A stretch of DNA of 64,000 nt from Batillaria attramentaria (lineage: Eukaryota; Mollusca; Gastropoda; Batillariidae). Shown piece by piece: positions 19,765 through 32,965 of this stretch. Both the position numbers and the translations under genes were made by a program. Location of the stretch: NCBI GenBank assembly GCA_018292915.2, contig JACVVK020000211.1, forward strand, positions 688,501 to 752,500. The letters run 5' to 3'. The notes beneath the pieces were generated by a model. The model made no database searches. It was given only the letters and a program-made list of their open reading frames with translations, and was not told where the DNA came from. Each line of letters starts with the position of its first letter. Position 1 is the stretch's first letter.

Positions 19765-20349
19765 TGAAAGTTAAATGGTTTCTGTCCCTGCTATATCGCT
19801 TTTATTTGCTTAACTTGTAACCACTTCGCAGTCATTACCGTTTCCTTTTCTATAGTGAATTTGCCGGAAGCGCGTGTATATCTCTCTGAACTAAAATGTA
19901 ATAAACATGAACATGACTGTTAAAACGTTGTCACTGACACCGCGCGAATTCAGGTCTGTCACAAACAGGTCCAATTACAATCCACACAGACACTGACGGA
20001 AAACCGACTTTCTCACGTCATAGTCAAGCTGCGTAGAAAGTCAAGTCTGTTACGTCATAAGCCAGCACCCCCCGCCTTCACACGACACTGTGAACACGTA
20101 CCGCACACGATTCTGTGACGTAATACTAGCCACATGACGGACGGCGTGGGTTATGCTTTTGATGGCGTGGCGAAATGCTGTTGTGCATCCATTTTTCATG
20201 AGGGTCCTTGTGAAAGGCCTGGCGGTGGCCTCCTACATCAGCCGAACACCAGCTGCTTAATTCAGCTGATGCACTGACCCTTGCGTTGGGTGTCAGAAGT
20301 TGTGTAACAGCCCCCACTGTCGGTGACGAACTGGGAATTTATTTTGAAT

Positions 20350-20350
<1 letters not shown>
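19765..20350. other. unassigned intergenic sequence
   Basis: No repeat or gene recognised. Confidence 0.45.

Positions 20351-20354
<4 letters not shown>

Positions 20355-20421
<67 letters not shown>
20355..20421. repeat. (GT)33 microsatellite
   Basis: Uninterrupted GT run. Confidence 0.95.
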
Positions 20422-20424
<3 letters not shown>

Positions 20425-20493
20425 GATGGTCGTGTCCAGCACTGATCACAAAGGCTGACTGACTGACCCCGCGTTTAGTATGAGATATAGAAA

Positions 20494-20776
20494 TATTCCT
20501 CTTGTTCTTTTGCTCTTTTTATTCGTGTTCCTCTTCTTGTTCTTTTTCCTCCTACTCGTTGTTTTGTTTGTTCTTGTTCTTTTTTTTTATCTTGTCCTTT
20601 TTGTTCTTCTGCTTTTGTTCTTTCTTTTCCCTTCCTCTCACTTCTTGTTTTTGTTGTTGTTGTTGTTATTTTTTGTTCTTGTTCTTCTTCTTATTGTTCT
20701 TTTGTTCAGTCCTCTTATTCTGCTTCCCGTTCTTTCTTCCTTCCTCTTCTTGTTCTTCTTTGTCTTGTTCTTCTTC
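20494..20776. repeat. TTC/TTG-rich low-complexity tract
   Basis: About 280 bp of TTCTTGTTC-like words. It explains hydrophobic Leu/Phe-rich frames over this stretch. Confidence 0.9.
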
Positions 20777-20777
20777 C

Positions 20778-20885
20778 CGGCTGGGAGCCAAATCACATAG
20801 TATTGTGCCAGGTCAGTGTTTGCTCGTTGCCGCGTCTTTGATATCACTCGTATGCGGTGCAAAAAAGGACTGGCGTTAACCCCCT
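20778..20885 (+). mobile_element. degenerate SINE family A fragment
   Basis: GGCTGGGAGCCAAAT, TGCTCGTTGCCGCGTCTTTG and ATATCACTCGTATGCGGT match the SINE A body. The tRNA head is gone. Confidence 0.65.
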
Positions 20886-20898
20886 CAAACAGGTACAC

Positions 20899-21030
20899 AA
20901 AACACAGAATTAGATCAACTTTTCTCTGGACACAAAGGCGTCCAGACAGTTCATCGTTGTTGAAACAATTTTGATAAGAACAACAATCAAGAGTGACAAA
21001 AAGTAGCAGGACTGGTCTACGAAATACACC
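20899..21030. repeat. dispersed repeat, copy 2
   Basis: Partner of 16714-16865 (same order of AATTAGATCAACTTTTCTCT, AAGGCGTCC, AGAGTGAC, GGTCTACGA). Confidence 0.85.
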
Positions 21031-21404
21031 CTCTTCTTGTTGTTTTTCCTCTTCTCCTTCTATTTGTGCGTTTTACATTTCATTTTATTCATCTTGTTTT
21101 AGTTCCCACAGTACCGCACTAGTTTCACGCTAGTATCTCTACCGTCGTTATGGAAAAGGGGCTTAAACGTCCATCAAATTCCATGCCACTTAATTCGGTC
21201 TTTATTCCAGCTGACGTTTGACGTGCAGAAAAGTAAGCAAAGTCAGTCACCAACATGGATAACCATTCATCGCGACTTTCTCCGCCTGTCTGATTCGGTT
21301 TCAGTTACTCGGTGTCACAGTTTGCACTTACTGCCCCTAGTTGCCTATCGTTTGCTGAATCAAAACCACCATTACTGACCCACCCTTCCTCCCCCCACCC
21401 CCCG

Positions 21405-21406
<2 letters not shown>

Positions 21407-21447
<41 letters not shown>
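21407..21447. repeat. (AC)20 microsatellite
   Basis: Within a longer C/A-rich stretch 21380-21500. Confidence 0.95.
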
Positions 21448-21449
<2 letters not shown>

Positions 21450-21659
21450 ACCCCCCCCTCCCACCTCAACCCTCCTCTCTCCCCAAGCCCTCTTCCTCCA
21501 ATGCAAATGCCTTTCTAACTTCCTTTAGTTGCAAAAACACCGCGCTACAGCGGCACAGGTAAATTTTACACCTGCCAAGCAAAGTCTCGTTTATCAGTGG
21601 CTCCCTCCTGCCGGTCAGTGTTTATTAGGTATGCCAAGGTGTGTTTACCCGAAGAGACA

Positions 21660-21812
21660 GCTCGGGTTATCTCCCGTGGCGGACTTACGTCGTTACGCAA
21701 TGGCCGCTGGGAAGGGTTTACATTTTCTGGCCTGCCGTTTGCTTGAAGTAAAGTGAATGTAGGTTGCGTGTCGGAAAGGTGATTCGGTGGCTTTCGTGAA
21801 AGGTGTGGGTGG
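21660..21812. repeat. direct duplication, copy 1
   Basis: CTCGGGTTATCTCCCGTGGC through GAAAGGTGTGGGTGG is repeated at 22975-23113 with very few differences apart from one central indel. A recent local duplication, spacing about 1.31 kb. Confidence 0.92.
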
Positions 21813-21940
21813 GTGCGTCAGAGAGAGAGAGAGAGAGAGAGAGCCGGTGGGGGTGGGGTGTGTGGACTGAGGTGGTTTGCTGGGTAGGGGTAGGGAACCT
21901 GTGGATGGTCAGTATTGAGTATACATGCATAGACGTGTCA

Positions 21941-21942
<2 letters not shown>

Positions 21943-22007
<65 letters not shown>

Positions 22008-22011
22008 AGTC

Positions 22012-22045
<34 letters not shown>

Positions 22046-22110
22046 AGTCGGTGTGTGCGTGTGTGTGTCAGTCGGTGTGTGCGTGTGTGTGTGTGTGTGG
22101 GGGGGGGGGG
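21943..22110. repeat. (GT)n array with CAGTCG interruptions and G-run
   Basis: GT runs separated three times by TCAGTCGG, ending in a G11 run. Confidence 0.95.
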
Positions 22111-22319
22111 ATGGTGAAGGTAGGGAGGGGGTAACTGCAACTCTGCAACACATCCTCACTGTAATTTGGTTAAGAAAAAAAAGTTTTCACTTCACATAGC
22201 GTTCCTTGGAATCTTTGGGAGCCCGCACTCACACCCACTTACACGGGCTTCATAACCGTTGGAACTTTACACTCCGACTGGCCTTCTTTACACGGTCAAG
22301 ACAAATGTGCTTGCCAGGA

Positions 22320-22625
22320 AGACACAAAATTCCCCCTCCTCCCATCCCCCCCCCCCGAAAAATCAAACAAACACACCCCCCAAACAAACAAACAAACAAA
22401 CAAACAAACAAACAAACAAACAAACAAACAAACAAAACAAAACAACGACAACAACAAACCCCAAAACAAAAATAAACACCCCCCCAAAAAAACAACAAAA
22501 TAAAAAACACAAACAACAACAACAAAACAAAACATAAAACAAAACCACAACCACAAAATTAAGAACAACAACAACAGAAACAAAAAACAAAAACGAACAA
22601 AAAACAAAAACAAAAGCAACAAAAG
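22320..22625. repeat. A/C-only tract with (CAAA)n
   Basis: About 300 bp, including a pure CAAA run at about 22383-22434. Confidence 0.9.
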
Positions 22626-22974
22626 CGCCGTCGAAGCATTAATGCCCTTTTACCGTATTTGACTGGAGATCTGACGTCTCTCCAATTTGCTGCATTTCAT
22701 TACGCGGATGTTTTCCACACTAGCCAGCTTCGATTTTTCAGTATTGAGTAAGGTTGCACCATGGACCAGATAATCGGATCAAGTTTTCAGCGAAACAGCC
22801 GCGATACTAATTACACGAGCTACGAAAGTTGATTCTAGGCTGGGTAATAATGGTCGTGTTTTCAATGCAGGTTTCCACTTTTCACGATCCTGCTTGCGTC
22901 CGCTAGAGTCGCTAAGATTTCAAACGTTCGAACAAATCACACGATGCAACAGATTTTTGCTTTGAAGTTCACGA

Positions 22975-23113
22975 TCGGGTTATCTCCCGTGGCGGACTTA
23001 CGTCGTTACGCAATGGCCGCTGGGATGGCTTTGTCGTTTGCCTTAAATAAAGTGAATGTAGGTTGCGTGTCGGAAAGGTGATTCGGTGGCTTTCTTGAAA
23101 GGTGTGGGTGGTT
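22975..23113. repeat. direct duplication, copy 2
   Basis: Partner of 21660-21812. It differs mainly by loss of a short segment around CATTTTCTGGCC. Confidence 0.92.
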
Positions 23114-23411
23114 TTGAAGTTTATCGTAACCATTTGCAAAATTTTCTGACACTGTAGCCAGGAAGTTGCTTGAATTGCATCAAGTTACTCCGGACATCGG
23201 GCAGTGTTGTGTATTATGTTTGCAGGTACATGATATCGTATGACTAGACTGGTCTTACTGGACTTCAGTGGGCATTTTATTGCTTTGTCCCCACCCTGTC
23301 TTGCCAGTTGTTTATCTGAAAACCAGTCACTGAAAGTATACGACCATCAGAAAAAATCAGTGTAAAGTGGAGTCGCAAATTCATGCACATACTGACTCCC
23401 CTCCTACCCGC

Positions 23412-23602
23412 AGAGTTCCAGAAATTAACATGAAGGTGCAGCGTCTCCTACATGTCCTGGGTTTATACTGCCCCGTAGACCAGTTTGCATACTTTGTCCA
23501 ACGTTACATTTTTGTTTTATTTCATGTAGTGCAGGCACACTCAGCCGCGAATTAGTCTTTGTGGCTTGCGCGGCTTTAAGCCCTAAAAACTCACTCATTC
23601 CC
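23412..23602 (+). mobile_element. repeat family E, long copy (SINE-like)
   Basis: GAGTTCCAGAAATTAACATG, GGTGCAGCGTCTCCTACATG, then CCCCGTAGACCAGTTTGCAT and TTGCGCGGCTTTAAGCCCTA, ending in an ACTCACTC tail. About 190 bp with a recurrent 3' tail, so SINE-like. A clear tRNA head is not visible. Confidence 0.8.
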
Positions 23603-23904
23603 CTCCTCCCCTGCAAGAACAAGAAAAGGACGTGGGTGGGCGTCGTTTACTTACTTCAAGCCTCTAGTATGTACGTGACGCAGCTGAGATGAAAAACTGC
23701 CGCTTTTGAAGCTGTAATGTCGTTTGCCAGATAGAAGGATGTTTGATTTGACCATCGCGACCGTTTTCGTGACTTTGTGACTTCAGATAGTAACTTAACA
23801 CGGCTTTCTCTCAGCCTACGGTCCGTTCCTGAACAGACTGGGACTCGACAAATCTTCTTTAAAAAGAAAAGAAGAAAGAAAGAAAAAAGCCAACAATCAG
23901 CGCT

Positions 23905-24120
23905 TTCTAGCTGGTCCTCAGTCCGCAACTAAATGACGTCTGTTCACTACACGGTACACTTCTAGAGCAACATATACGCCAACCCGAGTCACCACAATGC
24001 TTTCAGATGCTATACTGTGACCCCAGTGACTGATTCTGATGCACGGAGTAAACACATTCGATGAAAAGTTTTGCACACGATGTTGTACGCCTGTCCCATA
24101 CGTACTAAGACTTAAGAACT
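23905..24120. repeat. repeat family F, copy 1
   Basis: CAGTCCGCAACTAAATGACG, ACACGGTACACTT, TCAGATGCTATACTGTG, GATGCACGGAGTAAACACAT and CATTCGATGAAAAGTTTT align to 62905-63115. The final part also aligns to 35226-35300. Family unknown. Confidence 0.8.
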
Positions 24121-24235
24121 CGCCAATGAACAAACAAAAACCAATACACGTCAGCACTTTACCCTATACTGGCTACAGATTCATTCATGGCCAGAACTGG
24201 ACTTCCGGTGTAAGACAACGGCCGACAACAAGTCT

Positions 24236-24332
24236 ACAGATCTGGAAAATATAGATAAAAATATCTATAGTTTCTATATCTTTAGATAACAATATCTGTA
24301 GTTTCTATATCTATAGATAAAAATATCTTTGC
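24236..24332. repeat. AT-rich palindromic tandem repeat
   Basis: TAGATAAAAATATCTATAG and TTTCTATATCT words alternate in two to three units. Confidence 0.85.
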
Positions 24333-24334
24333 GG

Positions 24335-24735
24335 GGGCGACGTGATCACATGGAAAGGAGTGCGTCTCTCAAGGAGAACTCAGACACAGTGGTAGGAGAG
24401 TCAGTAGTGGGTGACCCCAACAGGATACGTCGTTTCATTTTGGTCTTGGTTTTCCAGACTGTTTGTCGCATGGTAATGGAACAGTTTGTGTGAGTTTGGG
24501 TCCGCCGAGCCTCTCCGAAAGTCAAGAGACATGATGTCACAGAACTGACAAAAGTTTTGCGTGGGTCGCTGTTGAAGGACTTTTGCCGATTGTATGGTTA
24601 ACGTGTAGACACTCTAGTGGACTGGGCAGCTGGACAAATACAACGACGTCTTTCGTCACCTAGTGTAAAATAATAATGCGTTTAGCTGTGATTGAAGAGA
24701 AGACAATCGTAGTGGATAAGGACGCTTTCTCTCCC
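24335..24735. other. unassigned intergenic sequence
   Basis: No repeat or gene recognised. Confidence 0.4.
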
Positions 24736-24741
24736 TCCTCT

Positions 24742-24882
24742 CCCCCCCCCCCCCCCCCCCGCTACTCCCACCTCCCAGACACATGTGAGCATACACGACA
24801 CTGACTCTTGAGGGGAAAAAAAGCTACTGGAATTTGAATCCCCCCCCCCCCAACTCATCAAAGAAGGCGGGGGGGGGGGGGG
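24742..24882. repeat. C- and G-homopolymer cluster
   Basis: C19 at 24742-24760, C10 at about 24841-24850 and a G14 run at about 24869-24882. Further G-runs occur at 25080-25100. Confidence 0.85.
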
Positions 24883-25481
24883 TAGGAGGGTGTAATTGAA
24901 ACATGGCGATAGTTCGTCTAGTTCTTGATAAAAACTAACCTCAGTATTTGATTGTCCGGATTTTTCTGTGCCCGTTTGGCCAAGGAGGCCGTTTTTGTTT
25001 TTCGACTTGATTTTTTTTTCTACTTTCAGGTTTATTATTTAGTGACACTCAGGAGAAGGTGGGTGTAGAGTATAGGGGAGGGGGGGGGTAGGGGGGGGGG
25101 CAGCCGAGGAGATGGACGAGAGGGAGGGGGGATGTTCAAGAGAGTCAGTTATGTGCAGCTGACCCTGGCGAACCGCCGGCACTGTGCTTACATTTTCCAG
25201 ATACCAAAACGGATCCGATTCCATCCGCCGGTCCATTATTTTCATTAATTTCTGCGACTGTCGGTAGTGACCACTGTCCGGTCGTGTGATTCACCCCCAG
25301 CGGCCCGGAGTGACCACTGCACAACCCCTATACCCCCTCCACCTTCCTCCCTGTCTCCCCCTCCCCCACCCTCTTCCTGCCTTCTCACACACCGCTTGGT
25401 AATGGTCCGCCTGCCCCCCCTCCCCGCCCCCCACCCCCTCCCCCTCCCCCTTGTCCCCGTTGTTTTCCGAATGATAAATAA

Positions 25482-25486
<5 letters not shown>

Positions 25487-25571
<85 letters not shown>

Positions 25572-25595
25572 CCACGCACGCACGCACGCACGCAC
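25487..25595. repeat. (AC)40 and (GCAC)n microsatellite
   Basis: AC run 25487-25567, then CGCAC tetramers to about 25595. Confidence 0.95.
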
Positions 25596-25599
25596 CTCG

Positions 25600-26060
25600 T
25601 CCCCTGCCTGCCAAACTGACTAACCAGTCCAGCAAAGAATCAGTTACTTTGTCATCTGTCTCATCCCCTCCCCTCCCCCTCGCCTCCTCCCCCCCCCCCC
25701 CTCCCCACTGGATTCGGTCCCGTCACAAGCAATGACCACTGGGAGAGACCGTCGCTAGGCAACCAGAAAATGAAGCCGTTTGACCAGTGGTCAAGGAGAC
25801 CACCGCCATTCGGTTTAATTCCTTTTTTATCATTCCGTTTGGGCCTCGCGCCTCCGCCTCGCCAGCAGCACGACCCCCCCCCCCCCTCCCGGACTCCCTC
25901 CGGACTGCATTGAACGGGAGGTGGTCGCGGTGGAATTGAAGAAAGTGTGAGGTGAATACGGCGCGAACTTTTTCAGTCTCTGTGGGGATGGGGATGGGGT
26001 TGTCAGTAGTTGTGGTCACGGTAGTGCGTAGTGGCGCTAGCAACTGGCATGGTCTGGACT
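25600..26060. other. unassigned, C-rich intergenic sequence
   Basis: Only C-runs (about 25690 and 25875) stand out. Confidence 0.4.
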
Positions 26061-26099
26061 GACATGGAGTCTTTTTTTATTTATTTTTTTTTTTTTTTT

Positions 26100-26362
26100 A
26101 CCAGTTGTTCCTTTGGAGAAATTTTGGTTGCTTTTCCCTCGGGGGAAGCGTGTCGCCGCGATGCAGCACCACCTAACCTACTGTTGTATTATTTCTTTTT
26201 TTTTTTCAAATTTGTTGGGGGAGGAATGCCGGATAACCGTGAGAGAAACCCCCGATGAGCAGCCCGGTAGCCAGGAAAAACCAGTGTCACATTTCACAGC
26301 TAGACTGATCTGGGCTCGAACCCACGCTTCATCGCCATGACATCGGTGACGGTCGATACTGA
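26100..26362 (-). mobile_element. SINE family B, full-length copy
   Basis: On the minus strand a tRNA-like head (ATGTCATGGCGATGAAGCGT, GGGTTCGAGCCCAG B-box) is followed by GGTTTTTCCTGGCTACCGGG, CTGCTCATCGGGGG and GGTTATCCGGCATTCC. The 3' end has GGGAAAAGCAACC. This copy links the head seen at 51145 with the bodies at 28665, 39769 and 51310. Confidence 0.85.
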
Positions 26363-26462
26363 AACTCAGTTCATTTCAGTTCATTTATTGTTCAGCCACA
26401 ACACATTACTAGACAGTTCAGAACAAAGAGTACAGAACATCGTGTCAGTCAACGGCAAAACT

Positions 26463-26463
<1 letters not shown>

Positions 26464-26530
<67 letters not shown>
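26464..26530. repeat. (AC)33 microsatellite
   Basis: Uninterrupted AC run. Confidence 0.95.
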
Positions 26531-26531
<1 letters not shown>

Positions 26532-26670
26532 CGCACGCACATCCCTCCTCCAAAAGGACAGGGGAGAAGAGGGGTTGGGGGGGGAACAGGGGGAATTGAA
26601 CATAATTCGACACATGAACAGCTAGAGCTTAGAGGCGCGGAGTCTAATGGATTAAAAAAAGGGAAGTTTA

Positions 26671-26692
26671 ACAAACAAACAAACAAACAAAC
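26671..26692. repeat. (CAAA)5 microsatellite
   Basis: Short tetranucleotide run. Confidence 0.8.
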
Positions 26693-26984
26693 ATCTTCTC
26701 GGACTATTTCCTGCACACTCTGTTGACCCGTTCTCGGGCAGCCAGGCATCTGACCTGGACGAGTCAGTGTTCATAATCTCCTTCACTTCAGTGTCCAGTG
26801 CTACGAGTAGCAGGGGGAAAAAATTGCATAAGGTGCAGAGAGCGGCCGGTGCCGGATAAGATAAAAAGGAGGGTGGGTAGAGAAGCAACTAAGGCGGTTG
26901 GAGTGGACCAAAGCATGACAGAGACGAAGGAGGAATGGCATGATGAGAGAGATTAACGAAGAGCTGATAGATCTGGAAAGGTTC

Positions 26985-27235
26985 GGGGAGGAAGGGGGAG
27001 TAGGGGAGAGGGGGAGGGGGTATACGTGTCAGTTTGGAGGGGGGGGGGGGTGGTGGTGGTGGTGGTGTGGTGGTTTTGAGAGAGAGCGGAATGGAAAAGA
27101 GTATATATATATATATGTGTGTGTGTGTGGGGGGGGGGGGTGTCAAGGCGGATGAAGGAATTGCGGGGGGGGGGGGGGGGGGGGAGGGGGGGAGGTGGGT
27201 GCGTATGTGTAGGAGGGGGGGGGGGGATAGGTCGG
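26985..27235. repeat. G-rich low-complexity block
   Basis: G-runs of 9-21 alternate with GGT, (AT)n and (GT)n runs. The longest G-run, interrupted by A, is at about 27163-27200. Confidence 0.9.
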
Positions 27236-27386
27236 ATTAGGGAAATCCCGGAGAAAGTTTTTGTGAAGCCAGAGAGGTACATGGCCAGTGTTTGTCTTCC
27301 AGTTACAAGATATTAGTGATGTGATATATGCTGAAGGTAATGGCGCTGAATGATATGTCTGTTTTATAATTTCATTTTGAAAAAAA

Positions 27387-27442
27387 GTGTGTGCGTGCGT
27401 GCGTGCGTGCGTGTGCGTGCGTGCGTGCGTGCGTGCGTGCGT

Positions 27443-27500
<58 letters not shown>

Positions 27501-27515
27501 GTGTGTGTGTGCGTG

Positions 27516-27547
<32 letters not shown>

Positions 27548-27555
27548 CGTGCGCC
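27387..27555. repeat. (GCGT)n/(GT)n compound microsatellite
   Basis: GCGT tetramers 27391-27445, then GT runs interrupted by GC. Confidence 0.95.
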
Positions 27556-28189
27556 AGCAGAAGAAAAGGATTATGTGTATACTAAAGTATAATTCCGCCA
27601 TTGTACTGTGTTGAAGTCGGTCAGGCCAGTCACAAGTATGTAGTGCTCAAACTTGCCTGGATATTGTTTTAGTCTGGACCAAACAAACGTGCAGTTTGTT
27701 TTGACAGCTCCTCGCGCATCCGTTGTGGTCAACACTTGAAGTCTGTACTACACTGACTTTATTTCCGTCTTGCTGAAAAGCGCAGGCTTCCGACACAATC
27801 CATGCATGGTTTGGTTTTCGTTCTTCCAGCCCATACCCCCCCCCCCTCCTCCCACCTCTCCTTTCGCGTCTTTCCGTTCTTGAAGAGAGAATCTCCATTC
27901 CCCCATCATCTCCCCCTTCCCCTCCCTCCCCCCTCCCCCCCCCCAACAAAGTGACGAGCATGGCATGTGCAGACCGTCAGGTTCTACGCGCAGCCAAGTG
28001 CTTTGCAGAGTACTTTTATGTCTCATCTCTCTTTACCGGACATTTGCAGAAACTATGGTATCCCAGTTCGGTAACAAATTGCTCGTTCCGCAAAGCATCG
28101 TTGCGACACGTCATGCAACAAACAACCACCACGATTTCACGCTGAAGCGCGAGGAAACGACGACGACAAGAAGAACAGAAGCCCCCAAA

Positions 28190-28301
28190 CAACAAAACAA
28201 CAACAAAACAACAACAAAACAAAAACAAACAAAATCAAACAACAGCAACAACAAAAACAAAAACAAACATCCACCACCACCAAGAACAAACTAAACAAAC
28301 C

Positions 28302-28366
<65 letters not shown>

Positions 28367-28480
28367 CACCCCCCCAAAAAAAAACAAAAACAAAAAAAAA
28401 ACAACAAAAAAAAACAAAAACAAAAACGCACCTAGGACTAGGACAAAAGAAACCCCAAAACAAAATTAAGTAAAAAAAGA
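28190..28480. repeat. A/C-only tract with (AC)n
   Basis: CAA and CAAA words with an AC run at about 28308-28363. Confidence 0.92.
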
Positions 28481-28559
28481 AGCGAGGAAAGAAAGACAAA
28501 AATCCTTCTAGCTATTACGACACCTTGGCACCTTGCTGGAATGGACCCGCTTCCTGATA

Positions 28560-28668
28560 TAAAACAAAAAACACTAGAAAATTAACCCTAGAGCTAGTTT
28601 AGTTTGAGGTTAGACACTAACCGGGCGCTATACTCCCTAACCCCGACTATTACATGCGGGCCCTGGTC
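28560..28668 (-). mobile_element. SINE family C 3' fragment
   Basis: Reverse complement of 4145-4240 (CTCCCTAACCCCGACTATTA, GCGGGCCCTG). It abuts the SINE B body at 28669 and shares a GGTCGAGCTTGTGATATG junction. Confidence 0.7.
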
Positions 28669-28862
28669 GAGCTTGTGATATGTGATACCGGTTTTTCCTG
28701 GTTACCGGGCTGGTCATCGGGGGTTTCTCTCCGGGTTATCCGGCTTTCCTCTCCCAGAAAAATTCAAAAATAGGATAGATAGGTTGGGTAGTGCTGCACC
28801 GCAGCGTCGCACTTTCTCCGGGGGAAGCAGCCCGAATTTCCCAGAAGGGATAATAAAGTAAA
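28669..28862 (+). mobile_element. SINE family B, body copy without head
   Basis: CGAGCTTGTGATATGTGATA, GGTTTTTCCTGGTTACCGGG, CTCTCCGGGTTATCCGGCTT, then GGGATAATAAAGTAAAC. The tRNA head is missing. The tail runs directly into an A/C tract. Confidence 0.85.
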
Positions 28863-28956
28863 CCCCCCCCCCCAAAAAAAAACAAAAACCAAAACAAAAA
28901 CAACAACAACGAAAACCGAAACAGCAACAAAAACCGAAACAACAACAACAACAACA
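28863..28956. repeat. A/C tract between SINE B tail and fold-back element
   Basis: C12, A9, then CAA/CGAAAAC words. It looks like an expanded SINE B tail. Confidence 0.8.
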
Positions 28957-30779
<1,823 letters not shown>

Positions 30780-31601
30780 CCGCATGTACTACTGTGCCAA
30801 CAAAGACCAACAGCTGAGGCCACTAGCTAACAAACCTCCTCATACACATGAACATGTACTGTTTGATTAAAAACACCACCACCACCACGGCAACCACAGC
30901 AACCACAGCAACAACAGCAACGCACGTACTGTGTAGAGAAAGTTTGCTGTTTATTCCACGAGCTCTATGCTGCTTCATCTACTACTTTCTACAAACCTTC
31001 AGAACGCCGCGGCGAACTTTTTCATGTTTTTGACACAGTCGTGCTTCCTTACTCATCCCTTATACTCTCCTGGGGCGACGCAACGAGGTCATGTCAGTCA
31101 ACGAGATCTTGCATAACCTCCCAACAGTTTATGTCTTTCTGCACCGATAGGCCGTTCCTTTTCTAGCTCTACCCCCCCCCCCTATCCTGATGACTGCCCC
31201 CCCCCCTGCCCCCCTCCCCTTCCTCTGCATCGTTTTCCCTCCCATCCCCCAGCTGTTTTTGATAAGTTGGCTCATCTTCGCAGCAGCCCTGCCCTCGCTG
31301 CTGGCTGTGTTCAGTTGAAAGCTGCCCCCGTATGCGCGTGGCTGCAGCTATCATGATTGTATTCTGTTGTAAGCGACAGCGCGTAGGGGGGCGGGGCTGG
31401 TTTTTGAATGGAGGGGAGTTGTCTCCATTCACGTGTTCATGGTGGCAGTTTTGGGTAGTACATGTAATTCGAGGAGAGGTTACTGAGATATTTGTATTTT
31501 TTTTTTTTTGTTAGTTCATCTGTGTTATATCGATCTTCATTTTCTTCTTCACTGGAAAAACGAAAAGAAAACATGTATGTGCCATAAAGTATCCTGTCAT
31601 T
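30780..31601. other. fold-back spacer
   Basis: About 820 bp with a CACCAC/CAACAG-rich stretch (30873-30930), C-runs near 31170-31205 and no recognisable gene. Its last 100 bp (31505-31604) match sequence outside the right arm. Confidence 0.6.
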
Positions 31602-31604
31602 TTT
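31505..31604 (+). repeat. direct repeat flanking the right arm, inner copy
   Basis: TATATCGATCTTCATTTTCT, ACATGTATGTGCC and AAAGTATCCTGTCATT match 33790-33887 in the same orientation. Confidence 0.85.
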
Positions 31605-31829
31605 TTATGTTGTTTCCATAGTAATGGAAACAACATCATAGGACGGGCTAAATTTTCCACGTTCATGGGCAAGCATCTGTGGTACAAACGCACGTCACTG
31701 CCGATCTCCCGCAGAGACGATTATGCAAGTGTAACTCTGACAATGACGTAAGAAAACGTACGTCATCGATGCTGGCATGTATAGTGTGCCGAACGCACTT
31801 CTCCTCCTCAGTGAGTGCCGTCTGTGTGG

Positions 31830-31885
<56 letters not shown>

Positions 31886-32796
31886 GTGTGTGAATTGTGT
31901 CCGGGCCCGTTTCTTCGAAAATACTCAACCGAATGGCTTCAAATTTGGGGTATCCAAATATATCAGAATGTTACATTAGACGATTCAAGCGTGTGATGAT
32001 TGCTTAAGTGATTTGGGAGTTATCGCCCTTTTGAGACAAGTTGGTTGTCTTTCGTGTACAGGCGTAATATTTATTTAAATCACTCAATTTTTTGGCAGTA
32101 GATAGCTTGAATACGGACTCTGAACAGAGTTACTACTAGAAAATGGTCGCTCTTATAGTTTTCATGTAAACCGAGCCTGAGTTGACATTGCATGTGAACC
32201 CAGTTCAGATGCCTATTTCTCCGAAAATACTAAACCGATCAATTTCAAATTTGGGGTTTCTATATGAATCATGATTGTTGAATAGAAGGCCCGATCCAGG
32301 TACGATTGCACACATGATTTGCGAGTTATCGCCCTTTTCAGAAAAAGTGGCTTTCTGGCGTTTAAAGGCGTAATATTTACCTAAACCACTCCATTTTTTG
32401 GACATAGATAGCATGAATACGGACTCTTAACTATGTGAATTTTGGAGGTTGTCGCTTTTATACTTTTGGCGTAAGCCGTACCTGATGAAAGTGCTGGTGA
32501 ACACACTTTAGATCTCAAAATCGCTCCTACTATGCATAGATAATGAGCCTGGGGTGCCATAAAAAATATACAAAAAAAATTAGAAAAATTCACTGCAACC
32601 GTTATCGTCAGTTGACTCGAAAATTTGTACTCACAGCACATTTCCTCTACAAGCCACACGCCTCATAAACATCGAAGAAGAGACGCACGCGCACTGACGT
32701 AAAGTAAGTGCGTCATGTTTGATTGACGTGATGCTGTTTTTTCTTGGGGGTGTCTCGCCACTTTCTTTCCGAATTCCTCTGTTTGGAGACGTGGTG

Positions 32797-32965
32797 TATT
32801 TTACTTTTACTATGTCGCCATCTTCGTGCAATCGCAGAGAAGACACGGGATATAACAGAATACAACTCCAATACTTTATGAACAGAATATGCACGGAGAA
32901 CAAATTCATGAAAGAAGAAGAACCCAGAACGCTGTGCAGGGCTGCCTTTGTACTGAACAGGTCAG
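32797..32965 (-). mobile_element. LTR-like repeat, copy inside the right arm
   Basis: On the minus strand: GACCTGTTCAGTA, GCAGCCCTGCACAGCGTTCT, CATAAAGTATTGGAGTTGTA, TATCCCGTGTCTTCTCTGCG and AAGTAAAATACA. It matches 62585-62775 closely. It is present only in the right arm, so it arrived after, or independently of, the inversion. Confidence 0.75.
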
